Shown here: positions 30,680 to 39,172 of the stretch, in pieces | How the letters are laid out: the number at the start of each line of letters is the position of its first letter | How positions within the stretch are numbered: position 1 is the first letter of the stretch | Assembly (NCBI RefSeq): GCF_013266695.1 | Contig: NZ_JABRXF010000001.1 | Location: 1,803,736-1,867,735, forward strand | Direction of reading: 5' to 3' | Source of the DNA: Hongsoonwoonella zoysiae | GTDB lineage: Bacteria; Pseudomonadota; Alphaproteobacteria; Rhizobiales; Stappiaceae | Length of the DNA: 64,000 nucleotides | Program-made: the position numbers and the translations under genes | Notes under the pieces: model-generated | The model's input: only the letters and a program-made list of their open reading frames with translations | Told to the model about the DNA's origin: nothing | Database searches by the model: none

Positions 30680-31780
30680 TTATTCTTCGGGGTGTCTCTT
30701 GGTGGATGAGGCGGCATCGGCATGTTCGTGCAATGCCAGCGGTTCGCCGACTTCGCCATCTGCCGACAAAAGGATCGCGATCGGCCGGGTTGCAGGAAAC
30801 TGCGCGCACACAATAAGTCCGAGTACGGTCAGCGGCACGCAAAGCACCATGCCCGTCACACCCCAGAGCGTGCCCCAGAAGGCGAGCGAAAGCATGATGA
30901 CAAGGCCGGAAAGGTTGAGGCTCGTTCCCATCAGCCGCGGCTCCAGGATATTGCCGATCGAGAACTGGATCGCGCCAAGGCCGATCGCGATAACAAAGAA
31001 CTGCGTCAGATCGTCAAAATAAACGAGCGCCAGCATGCTCGGGAAAATCACGCTGATGAGCGAGCCGATTGTCGGGATGTAGTTCAGGAGAAAGGCGATA
31101 AAACCGAAAAGCGCGGCATAGGGCAGGCCTATAAGAGTCAGGAGCGCGCTTGTCAGAAGGCCGGTCATGATGCTGACGGCGGTCTTTATGTTGACGTAGT
31201 GACGCACGGATTTGCCAACCGCGTCGCGGATGGCGAAGGTGACTTCGGCCCTTTCCGGGGACGTGAAGAGCCGCAGGAGCTTGCGGTCGAAGGTCCATTG
31301 CTCCATCAGCAGGAAGAGAACATAGATGAAGACCAGCGATGCCGAACCCGCCACTGTCGTGATGATGGTGGCGCCGGCGGATATGAGCTTGCTGACGATG
31401 CCGTTCGGCAGAAGATCCTGCAGCTCGAATTGGTCCTTGAGGTTCAACTCGTCCATCAATTCGTTGAAGACGGTTTCCAGCCTTGTCTGGTAGACCGGCG
31501 CATCCCTTGCGAGTTCGGTCAGGTTCGCCGCAACCAGATCGAACACGAAGATCGAAACGCCGAAGATCGTGAGAAGAGCGGCGGGAAGCGCTACCCAGCC
31601 GGGGAGTCTGAATGGTCCGAGCGGCAGCCGTTTGTAACCCTGGGCCAGCGCGTTGATCAGATACCAGGCGACGAGCGCGATCACGAAGGGAAGCAGCAGC
31701 GAGCGGCCGACATGAAGCAGCCAGCCGATCAGGGTTACCGTCAGAAGCGATAGCGAAACGGTGGCAAGCGAACGCGGCAT
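30680..31780 (-). CDS. AI-2E family permease-like membrane protein
   Basis: A 366-residue inner-membrane protein of the AI-2E/PerM family with about eight transmembrane segments. The conserved core is GLPYAALFGFIAFLLNYIPTIGS, then LEPRLMGTSLNLSGLVIM and FWGTLWGVTGMVLCVPL. Despite the family name, most members have no shown role in autoinducer-2 export. The ATG at 31780 (MPRSLATV) starts right before the first membrane helix; the 41-codon upstream extension is not membrane-like. Confidence 0.88.
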   Translation of the reverse strand: MPRSLATVSLSLLTVTLIGWLLHVGRSLLLPFVIALVAWYLINALAQGYKRLPLGPFRLPGWVALPAALLTIFGVSIFVFDLVAANLTELARDAPVYQTRLETVFNELMDELNLKDQFELQDLLPNGIVSKLISAGATIITTVAGSASLVFIYVLFLLMEQWTFDRKLLRLFTSPERAEVTFAIRDAVGKSVRHYVNIKTAVSIMTGLLTSALLTLIGLPYAALFGFIAFLLNYIPTIGSLISVIFPSMLALVYFDDLTQFFVIAIGLGAIQFSIGNILEPRLMGTSLNLSGLVIMLSLAFWGTLWGVTGMVLCVPLTVLGLIVCAQFPATRPIAILLSADGEVGEPLALHEHADAASSTKRHPEE

Positions 31781-31947
31781 GTCCGAATCCAATTGTCTCT
31801 TGTTCCCTTTCGTAACCTCGCACACGCTCGATAGCCACCGATACGGGCAAAAACCCTGTCGTTGGCGTCTTTTTCTGGAAAAGCGCAGAGCATGCTCAAG
31901 CATGAGCTTGCCACCTGTCGTCCGGCTGGTGTACGAAGCGCAGTATA

Positions 31948-32024
31948 GGGCCTGTAGCTCAACTGGTTAGAGCCGTCCGCTCATAACGGATTGGTTGGGG
32001 GTTCGAGTCCCTCCGGGCCCACCA
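31948..32024 (+). tRNA. tRNA-Ile(CAU)
   Basis: A 77-nt cloverleaf with encoded CCA. Acceptor GGGCCTG pairs with CGGGCCC, the anticodon stem is GTCCG/CGGAT, and the anticodon loop CTCATAA gives CAT at 31982-31984. The TTCGAGT T-loop is intact. The acceptor and the CTCATAA loop resemble the lysidine-modified isoleucine tRNA that reads AUA, rather than elongator or initiator tRNA-Met, but only TilS recognition can settle it. Confidence 0.93.
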
Positions 32025-32204
32025 TTCATCCATCGAACTGATTTTATTGATTATTTTCAGAGCCGCCGCCGGAGCGTACACCCGGGCGGACAATCACCCA
32101 TGTATCATTGATGCAAGGGCTCAGGCGATCGGCCGGTTCTTGCAGAACCTCGTGGCCGGCCGTGGCCGGATCGGCGGCGCTGCAAATCGTTGAATCCTCA
32201 CCGC

Positions 32205-32324
32205 GATCTTGAGCATATCCCGCGAAATCCGGCTCGGATTTCGCGACAAGGATATGCTCAAGATATTGATTCTGGAGCGAATTCTTATCACGAAAGCGAT
32301 ACCGCTTTCAGGACAAGCGCTCTA
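32205..32324 (+). repeat. Hairpin-forming intergenic repeat, copy B
   Basis: The most symmetric copy. ATCTTGAGCATATCC (32206-32220) and CGCGAAATCCG (32221-32231) are mirrored exactly by CGGATTTCGCG (32235-32245) and GGATATGCTCAAGAT (32250-32264), with only a 3-nt loop and a 4-nt bulge. A tail with CTGGAGCGAATTCTTATCA, then AAGCGCTCTAGG follows. The repeat end supplies the TAG stop of the ABC ATPase gene. Confidence 0.8.
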
Positions 32325-33833
32325 GGCGGCCTTGTCGGATGTGATGCCGGATATCGCCTGGATGAGATTGTCTTCCGTGACCTCCTCGGAGGTGAAGGTG
32401 CGGATGATCTTGCCGCTGAACATGGCAACGATCCGGTCGCTGACATGCAGCACTTCCGGCATTTCGGAGCTGATCACGATCACCGCGTAACCCTGGCTCG
32501 CGAGTTCGCGGATCAGATTGTGGATCTCCGACTTGCTGCCCACGTCGATGCCGCGGGTCGGCTCGTCGACGATAAGGACATTCGGGTGCATGGACAGCCA
32601 CTTGCCGATGACAATCTTCTGCTGGTTGCCGCCGGACAGGTTGCCGACCAGTTGCTTCCAGCCGGGCGTGCGGATGTCGAGCCGGTCGCGATACTGGTCG
32701 AAAATGGCAATCTCGGCGCCTTCCGCCACGAACGGCCCGGCCTTCAGGTCGCTAACCTGCGGCAGCGTCATGTTGTCCCGGCAGTTCATGCCAAGGATCA
32801 GGCCCTGGCCCTTGCGGTCCTCCGGCACCAGCGAGATGCCCTTGGCTATGGCATCGGCCGGGGAATGGATCACCGTTGGCTGGCCGTCCAGGAGGATCTC
32901 GCCGCCTGACGGCTCTCGCAATCCGAAAAGCGTTTCGGCGATCTCGGTGCGCCCGGCGCCCACAAGTCCGTAGAAGCCGACGACCTCGCCCCGGCGCACG
33001 TCGAAACTGATATTTCGGAAGAGTTTGCCGCAGGAGAGATTGCGCACCTCCAGCGCGATGTCGCCGATTTCGTGGTGGCTGGCATTGCGGGAAAGGTCCA
33101 GCTTGCGCCCGATCATCAGCTGGGTGATTTCATCTTCATCGGTCTCGGCAGTGGTTAGCGTGCCTCGGTAGTGTCCGTCCCTGAGAACGCTGATCCGGTC
33201 GGTGATCTTGAAGATTTCTTCCATGCGGTGGGAAATGTAGATGATGCCGACGCCATGCGCTTTCAGGTCCTCGATGACGTCGAACAGGACGACTTTCTCT
33301 GCATCCGTCAGCGAGGCCGTCGGTTCGTCGAAGATGACGGCCTTGGCCTCGACGGTGAGCGCACGGGCGATCTCGACCATCTGCTGATTGGCGATTGAAA
33401 GATCGCCCACCTTGGTCTTGGCGTCGAAGCCGACCTTGAGTCGGCCCAGGATCTCGTCGGTCTGGGCATAGAGCTGCTGCCAGTCGACCCGGCCGAAGCT
33501 CTTTTTCGGCAATTCCCCGAGATAGATGTTCTCCGCAACGGTGAGTTCCTCGGCAAGGCTCAGCTCCTGATGAATGAAGACGATGCCCTTTGCCTTGGCT
33601 TGCAGCGGTGAAGTCATCACGACAGGCTGCTCGCCGACGATGATCCGGCCTTCCTCGGGCTGATAGATGCCGCCGAGCACCTTCATCAGGGTGGATTTGC
33701 CGGCGCCGTTTTCACCCATCAGGGCATGGACCTCGCCGGGCATGACCGAAAAGGAAACCTTGTCGAGCGCGCGCACGCCGGGGAAGGTCTTGACGATTCC
33801 TTCCAGGCGGAGGGCGGGGGTCTGGTTGCTCAT
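32322..33833 (-). CDS. Ribose-type (CUT2) ABC transporter ATP-binding protein
   Basis: A 503-residue double ATPase. The first cassette has Walker A MGENGAGKSTLMKVLGG and a signature-like LSIANQQMVEIARAL. The second has a degenerate Walker A (GLVGAGRTEIAE), signature NLSGGNQQKIVIGKWL and Walker B LIVDEPTRGIDVG. This is the RbsA/MglA layout of carbohydrate importers. Its ATG overlaps the permease stop (ATGA), so they are coupled. Upstream in-frame codons fall in the permease gene and are ignored. Its stop codon lies within the copy B repeat. Confidence 0.93.
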   Translation of the reverse strand: MSNQTPALRLEGIVKTFPGVRALDKVSFSVMPGEVHALMGENGAGKSTLMKVLGGIYQPEEGRIIVGEQPVVMTSPLQAKAKGIVFIHQELSLAEELTVAENIYLGELPKKSFGRVDWQQLYAQTDEILGRLKVGFDAKTKVGDLSIANQQMVEIARALTVEAKAVIFDEPTASLTDAEKVVLFDVIEDLKAHGVGIIYISHRMEEIFKITDRISVLRDGHYRGTLTTAETDEDEITQLMIGRKLDLSRNASHHEIGDIALEVRNLSCGKLFRNISFDVRRGEVVGFYGLVGAGRTEIAETLFGLREPSGGEILLDGQPTVIHSPADAIAKGISLVPEDRKGQGLILGMNCRDNMTLPQVSDLKAGPFVAEGAEIAIFDQYRDRLDIRTPGWKQLVGNLSGGNQQKIVIGKWLSMHPNVLIVDEPTRGIDVGSKSEIHNLIRELASQGYAVIVISSEMPEVLHVSDRIVAMFSGKIIRTFTSEEVTEDNLIQAISGITSDKAA

Positions 33834-34831
33834 ATTCTCAACTCCTCCCGGCCTTTGAGGTTCAACTGACGGTCGAGGAACAGGACCGCGATCAGGATCA
33901 GCCCGATCACGAGATTGACCGTCTCCGTATCCGCACCGATATGGCCGAGGCCCTTGCGCAACAGCTGAATCGCCAGAACGCCGCCCAGGGTGGACAGCAC
34001 CGATCCCGCGCCGCCGGTCAGCTTGGTGCCGCCCAGAACAACGGCGGTGATAACCCACAGTTCATAAAGCTCGCCGTCATTCGGGTTGACGGAGCCGGAT
34101 TCCGAATAGAAGACGACGGCGGACAGCGAAGCCAGGAAGCCGATGATCATGAAATTGATCATCATGTGCGGGCCGACCCGGATGCCGGCGTTGATGGCGG
34201 CCGTCCGGTTGTCGCCGATCGCATAAGCGTTGCGGCCGTGAACGGTGCGGTTCATCACGAACCAGACCGCTGCTGTAACGGCGATCAGGAACCAGGTGGC
34301 GGTGTGAAGGCCGAGGAATTGCGCCTCGGCGAAGTCGACCAGCGTCCAGTTCAGATGCGATGTCGGCTGTTCGCCGTTGTACATGAAGACAAGACCGCGA
34401 TAACCGAGCATCGCGCCAAGGGTGACGATGAAGGCGTCGACGCCGGTTTTCCAAACGATCAGGCCGTTGAGCGCGCCAAGCAGCATGCCGGTCATGAGTG
34501 CCAGCCCCCAGGCAATCGGGATGACCCCGTCGCCGAGGCCCGCGAAGATCGGCCAGGTCATGCTGTCGAGCAGGACGACGGCGCTCAGCGCGAAGGTCGC
34601 GCCGACGCTGAGGTCGATGTTGCCGTTGATCATGACGATGGTCATGCCGATGGCGATGATGCCGATCGGCGCCGACTGTTTGAACAGCAGCAGCATGTTG
34701 TCGAGATCCATGAACGCCTTGTCGCTGAGCGACAGGTATTCACCGGCGACCGAGAAGAAGATCAGTTCCAGGACAATGAATCCCCAGATCGCGCCGCGCT
34801 TTAAGAAGGTGCTGAGAGTGCCCGGTTCCAT
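33830..34831 (-). CDS. CUT2 ABC transporter permease (second)
   Basis: A 333-residue BPD_transp_2 permease with about nine or ten helices. Family segments are APIGIIAIGMTIVMINGNIDLS, split here as the conserved NGNIDLSVGATFALSA block, and GGTKLTGGAGSVLSTLGGV near the C-terminus. Start ATG 34831 follows GGGAGA; the long upstream frame runs through the other permease gene and is a shadow. It forms the channel with the 324-residue permease encoded 11 nt upstream. Confidence 0.9.
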   Translation of the reverse strand: MEPGTLSTFLKRGAIWGFIVLELIFFSVAGEYLSLSDKAFMDLDNMLLLFKQSAPIGIIAIGMTIVMINGNIDLSVGATFALSAVVLLDSMTWPIFAGLGDGVIPIAWGLALMTGMLLGALNGLIVWKTGVDAFIVTLGAMLGYRGLVFMYNGEQPTSHLNWTLVDFAEAQFLGLHTATWFLIAVTAAVWFVMNRTVHGRNAYAIGDNRTAAINAGIRVGPHMMINFMIIGFLASLSAVVFYSESGSVNPNDGELYELWVITAVVLGGTKLTGGAGSVLSTLGGVLAIQLLRKGLGHIGADTETVNLVIGLILIAVLFLDRQLNLKGREELRI

Positions 34832-34842
34832 AGCTGTCTCCC

Positions 34843-35817
34843 TTACGCGATCGGTGACCAGAGCTTGCCGCGCTTGGCTGCGATGTCGAGCCAGACTGCA
34901 AGAATGATGATGATCCAGGTCACGACATACTGGGCGTAGAACTGCAGACCGACCAGGAGAAGCCCGTTCTGGATAAACCCGAGGATCAGGACGCCGATGA
35001 CGGTCTTGAAGATGGTGCCGGACCCGCCCAGCAGGGATGCGCCGCCGAGGATGACGGCTGCCAGAACCTCCAGTTCGAGGCCCTGGCCCACCGTGTTCTG
35101 GCTGCCGAGGGATCGGCTGGCCTGAAGGAGCCCGGCGGTGCCGACGCAAAAAGCCGACGCCAGGTAGCAGGTGAAAACCACCCTGGCCCTGCGAATACCG
35201 GAAAAGGTTGCCGCGGTGCCGTTGCCGCCAACAGCATATACCTTGCGTCCGAAGGGCGTCTTGGCAAGCGCTAACCCGAGAACCGATGCTAACAGGGCGA
35301 AGATCAGGATCGGCACCGGAATGCCGAGCGCATCGGACTGGCCGAAGACGCTGAACCAGGTGCCTTCCTTGTCGGCGATGTCCATGTTCTTGCCGCCTGA
35401 ATAGGTCAGCGTCAGGCCGTGGATTGCCGATAGCATTCCCAGTGTGACGATCAGGGAATTGAGTTTCAGATAGCCGACCAGGAAGCCGATTAAGGCCCCA
35501 AGGCAAAGCACCATGGCATACATCGACGGGATGGCAAGCGTCGGCCCGATCTTGTCGTGAAGGTCGAGGACGACGATGGTCGCGAAGGACATCATGGAAC
35601 CGACCGACAGATCGAGATTTCCGCTGATCACGACGAAGGTCACGCCGAGCGCCATCACCCCTAGGATCGCCGAGGAGCGGATCACGCCCATGATGTTGTC
35701 CGGGTCCAGAAACCGCTCGTTTGCGATCGTGAATCCGATCATGAACAGGGCGAAGGCGACAAGAATGCCCTGTTTTGCGAGGAATGTACCCACGCCCGAC
35801 AGGTTGGAAGGCCGCAT
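34843..35817 (-). CDS. CUT2 ABC transporter permease (first)
   Basis: A 324-residue RbsC-type permease. It has GVMALGVTFVVISGNLDLSV in the centre of the second membrane pair, and VILGGASLLGGSGTIFKTVIG toward the C-terminus. AAGGAGAG precedes the ATG at 35817. The gene follows the binding-protein gene after a 329-bp spacer with a strong stem-loop. Confidence 0.9.
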   Translation of the reverse strand: MRPSNLSGVGTFLAKQGILVAFALFMIGFTIANERFLDPDNIMGVIRSSAILGVMALGVTFVVISGNLDLSVGSMMSFATIVVLDLHDKIGPTLAIPSMYAMVLCLGALIGFLVGYLKLNSLIVTLGMLSAIHGLTLTYSGGKNMDIADKEGTWFSVFGQSDALGIPVPILIFALLASVLGLALAKTPFGRKVYAVGGNGTAATFSGIRRARVVFTCYLASAFCVGTAGLLQASRSLGSQNTVGQGLELEVLAAVILGGASLLGGSGTIFKTVIGVLILGFIQNGLLLVGLQFYAQYVVTWIIIILAVWLDIAAKRGKLWSPIA

Positions 35818-36146
35818 CGATCTCTCCTTCGAACCGTCGGAACGGCTTTCTGCCTTGGTTGAAATGTCGGACAACAGACCCTCCCTAACCTGTCGATTTT
35901 TATACGGGCGTCCCGCGGTCATCGGTCGTGAAAATCCGCCCTGTCATGCAGTTACCCTCACGCGGAGCAAGAAAGGCCGTTATCCTGGCGGTTCCGGCGG
36001 AAATTGTTTCCATGGCCGGGTCCCGGGTGCCGGTCGTTTTTCAGGAACACCGGGCTGTGCGGCCCATGGTTTCCGGCCGGTCGCTTGTCGAAATTCTTGA
36101 AGGAACGGGGGCGCGGGCGAGAGCCCGCGCCCGGGTCGGGTCTGTC
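35818..36146 (-). other. Intra-operon spacer with strong stem-loop
   Basis: 329 bp between the binding-protein stop and the first permease. GGGCGCGGGC-GAGA-GCCCGCGCCC (36109-36132) lies 14 nt beyond the binding-protein stop on the minus strand. It has no U run, so it more likely protects the upstream mRNA or weakly attenuates, giving more binding protein than permease. The rest of the spacer shows no gene. Confidence 0.6.
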
Positions 36147-37109
36147 TTAGAAGACAGGCTTTTCAAATTCGGCCATGTTGTCCTGGGTAATCTTCGGCGT
36201 GTCGAAGTAGTTCAGGAACGGCACGTCCTTGCCGGACAGCACGTCGATGGCGGTCTGAAGGGCGGCTTCGGCGTCATCGACCGGCGACTGGTAGATGGAA
36301 CCCCAGTATTCGCCGCGCTCCATCGCTTCATAGCCGACGGCAAAGTTGGTCGCTCCGACGAAGATGATGCCTTCGCGCCCGGCCGCCTTGGCGGCGTTCA
36401 GGGCCCCGACACCCATGTTGTCGTCGCCGGCATAGACGCCGTCGATACCATCGTACTTGACCAGGAAGGCTTCCATGACCTTTTGGGATTTCTCCCGGTT
36501 CCAGTCGCCCGGCTGCGTTTCCACCAGCGTGACATTCGGGCACACTTCCGGCAGACGGTCCTCGAAGCCCTTCGCCCGTTCGATGGCGGTGGTGTAGCCC
36601 GGCTGGCCGGAGATCTGGACGATCTCGGCTTCGTTCTCGATGCCCATATCCTTGAACTTGTCGCACATGATCTCGGCAGCGCGCGATCCCTGGGTGATGT
36701 TGTCGGGACCGGAGAAGGATTTGACGAACTCAAAACCCTGCTCGGCGATGTTCGAATTGGTGACGATCACCGGAATTCCGGCCTTGTAAGCCTTGCGGAC
36801 GGCCGGGATCACCGCCTCGCCGTTGGTCGGCCAGATGATGATGGCGTCAACTTCCTGCTGGATCAGATCTTCCATCTGGGCGATCTGCCGCGCCACGTCG
36901 CCGCCGGCATCCAGTACCACGGTCTCGACATTGGGGTTGGCGCTTGCTGCGTCGATGAAGGCCTTTTCGTATGTGGTCTGATAGCTGTCCACGCCGACAT
37001 TGTTCTGCGTGATGCCGATTTTCATCGTCTCGGCTGAAGCGGCGCCTGCAAGAGCAAGGCCGGCGACGGCTGTCGTTGCCGCAAGCAATGAGCGGAACTT
37101 ATACGTCAT
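36147..37109 (-). CDS. CUT2 ABC transporter sugar-binding protein
   Basis: A 320-residue periplasmic binding protein of the Peripla_BP_4 (ribose/autoinducer-2) type. Residues 1-27 are a signal peptide ending in GAASA. The mature chain shows KIGITQNNVGVDSYQT, the DAIIIWPTNGEAVIPAVRKA hinge region and GVYAGDDNMGVGAL. GGGAGGA precedes the ATG at 37109, which is perfectly complementary to the loop of the AbcR-like sRNA in this window. Divergent from the HTH-binding-protein fusion regulator. Substrate likely a sugar, polyol or similar small hydroxylated compound. Confidence 0.92.
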   Translation of the reverse strand: MTYKFRSLLAATTAVAGLALAGAASAETMKIGITQNNVGVDSYQTTYEKAFIDAASANPNVETVVLDAGGDVARQIAQMEDLIQQEVDAIIIWPTNGEAVIPAVRKAYKAGIPVIVTNSNIAEQGFEFVKSFSGPDNITQGSRAAEIMCDKFKDMGIENEAEIVQISGQPGYTTAIERAKGFEDRLPEVCPNVTLVETQPGDWNREKSQKVMEAFLVKYDGIDGVYAGDDNMGVGALNAAKAAGREGIIFVGATNFAVGYEAMERGEYWGSIYQSPVDDAEAALQTAIDVLSGKDVPFLNYFDTPKITQDNMAEFEKPVF

Positions 37110-37241
37110 TCTGATTTCCTCCCGTGAAGACCGATTTCTATGTCTTGAACGTCTCCGCGTCTCCTCCTGACGCCGAGGTCGCACACTTTGTGAGCGTCGG
37201 GAACAAGCCTGCATTGTGGCGTGTGACGTTGCGCCATCGAA

Positions 37242-37283
37242 AATATCCAGAATGAATGTTTTAATATCCAATATGAATGTTTT
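37242..37283. promoter_or_regulatory. Two tandem 21-bp repeats, candidate operator
   Basis: Repeat 1 (37242-37262) and repeat 2 (37263-37283) match at 19 of 21 positions and abut exactly, so both sites lie on the same face of the helix (two turns apart). The shared core is AATATCCA followed by ATGAATGTTTT. A related inverted half-site, AATGAATATTTTT on the minus strand, is at 37343-37356. They lie between the divergent transporter and regulator genes. Confidence 0.65.
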
Positions 37284-37405
37284 GGCCGTTTAGCTTGGCG
37301 GCAGGTTCACACACTCTCGGGAGATCGATCAATGCCGATCCAAAAAATATTCATTTTGAGGAAACGCAGCAGTGGTTTGTCCCGTCCGAATCCTGGAGAC
37401 GCGAG

Positions 37406-39160
37406 ATGAACCCCAATGAGGGAGAACTGGTTCGCGAAGCGCCGTTCCTCACACCGCAAGCCAAGACGGAAATCCTCGAGGTCCTATCGTTCCTGGAGGA
37501 TTTCGAAGACGAGCTTGACGGTTTGATCGAAATGGCCATGCCGAACCCTTACATCAAAATGTCGGCCTATCTGGTTCAAAGACATCTTGAGGCAAAGCTC
37601 GTCACGCCGACATCCCTGATCGGCGCGTCCGGCGTGCCTTATGCGACGGCAACCCGCCGCATTAAGGAGATGGTCGACAGCGGGCTGGTCGAACAGCGGC
37701 CGCGCACGGCGTCCGGGCGCAGCTATTCCCTTCATCCAAGCGCGGAAATGCTCGAATCCTGGACACGATTCAGCAACCGGATCCGCCGGCTGGCCGCGCA
37801 TCATTTCGGCACCGAAGAAAAGCGTTCCGACACCGAGGACTATTATTTCGGCGGTTCGTATCTCGAAGCACAGACCATCCAGCGGCCTCAGGTTCTGCTC
37901 GAGCCGTTGAAGTTGCCGGGTGGATTGCGGGTGCTCGTGCATGGGGATCCCACCTTCATGGTCATGCACGGGCTCAAGCGTCAGTTCGAACAGGTGGTCG
38001 GCTGCCCCATACACCAGCGCGCCTTTTCCATAGACCGGCTCCACGACGAAGCCGTGAAGAATGCCCAGCGGACGACAAGCCGTTATGACCTGATCGCGCT
38101 CGATCTGCCATGGGTCGGAGAATTCGCTGAAAGCGGTTACCTGCTTCCCCTCGAGGAGGTCCTCGATATCGAGCGGCTCAACCCGAGCGATTTTCACACG
38201 GCCGGCTGGCAGGCCGCCCATTGGGGCGGGCGGCCCTTCGGCGTGCCCTCGCAAACGACGCCGGAGCTGCTGTTCTATCGCCGCGACCTGCTGGCGGAAG
38301 CCGGGCTCGAGCCGCCGTCCACGACCGATGCCCTGCTGGAAGCTGCCAGGGTGCTGCATGAGCCGGCGCAAGGGCGCTACGGGATCGCCTGGAACGCGGC
38401 GCGCGGCACCGCCCTCGGCCACACCTTCATGATGACCTGTGCGGATTTCGGCCAGCCGGTTCTGGATCTGCCGAAACAGGCGGGCGGCTATGATGCCTCG
38501 CGGCTTTCGGACGGCGGCCACCGCCCCATGATCGACACTGACCGGGGTCTCGCGGCAGCCGAATATCTCATGGCGCTCTTGCAATATTCGCCGCCGGACA
38601 TTCTGTCGATGTCCTGGTACGAGCGCGTGCGCCCCTTTGCCAATGGCAGGGTGGCGATGGCCTATGGCTACACTCTGCTGGCCCCATATTTTGAGCAGAA
38701 TCCCGCTTGTGCTGCCTTCGGCAAGGTCGGCTACCTGCCTCATCCGTCCGGTCCGCGGGCCACCAACATCGCGCCGGTGGGCGGATATCTGCTGTGCATC
38801 CCGGCAAATATCGCACCCGAGCGGCTGGAAGCCGCAGCGAAAGCGTTGATCGTGTTCACCTCTCCGGAGGCGCAGAAGCTCTACGTGGAACACGGCAGCC
38901 GTACCAATCCGCGCTATTCCGTCGGGGCCGATCCGGAGGTTCGCCGGCTTTCGCCGATCTTCGAAGCCGTGGACGCAATGTCCTGGCGCGACGAACTGCA
39001 GTTCTGGCCGCGCCCGCCGATCCCGGAAATCAACAGCATCATCCGCGTCTGCGGAGAGGAATGCCACGACATGCTGCGCGGCATCCAGACACCGAAAGCT
39101 GCATTGCAGGCGGCCCAGAAACGTGCCGACCGGATCTTGCGGGAGGCGGGGAAACTTTAA
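37406..39160 (+). CDS. One-component regulator: winged helix fused to extracellular-solute-binding domain
   Basis: A 584-residue protein without a signal peptide. Residues 10-120 form a MarR-like winged helix (YATATRRIKEMVDSGLVEQR, then RTASGRSYSLHPSAE). From about residue 160 to the end it is a family 1 solute-binding fold (SBP_bac_1, MalE-like), with LRVLVHGDPTFMVMHGLKRQ, RYDLIALDLPWVGEFAESGY and LLFYRRDLLAEAGLEPPSTT. It probably senses an intracellular ligand with a binding-protein clamp and controls the flanking transporter and enzymes. LacI-type regulators use a different periplasmic-binding fold, so this fusion is unusual. ATG 37406 has GGAG eight bases before; the longer frame from 37277 would run across the repeats. 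Confidence 0.8.
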   Translation: MNPNEGELVREAPFLTPQAKTEILEVLSFLEDFEDELDGLIEMAMPNPYIKMSAYLVQRHLEAKLVTPTSLIGASGVPYATATRRIKEMVDSGLVEQRPRTASGRSYSLHPSAEMLESWTRFSNRIRRLAAHHFGTEEKRSDTEDYYFGGSYLEAQTIQRPQVLLEPLKLPGGLRVLVHGDPTFMVMHGLKRQFEQVVGCPIHQRAFSIDRLHDEAVKNAQRTTSRYDLIALDLPWVGEFAESGYLLPLEEVLDIERLNPSDFHTAGWQAAHWGGRPFGVPSQTTPELLFYRRDLLAEAGLEPPSTTDALLEAARVLHEPAQGRYGIAWNAARGTALGHTFMMTCADFGQPVLDLPKQAGGYDASRLSDGGHRPMIDTDRGLAAAEYLMALLQYSPPDILSMSWYERVRPFANGRVAMAYGYTLLAPYFEQNPACAAFGKVGYLPHPSGPRATNIAPVGGYLLCIPANIAPERLEAAAKALIVFTSPEAQKLYVEHGSRTNPRYSVGADPEVRRLSPIFEAVDAMSWRDELQFWPRPPIPEINSIIRVCGEECHDMLRGIQTPKAALQAAQKRADRILREAGKL

Positions 39161-39172
39161 CGGGAGGAACTC

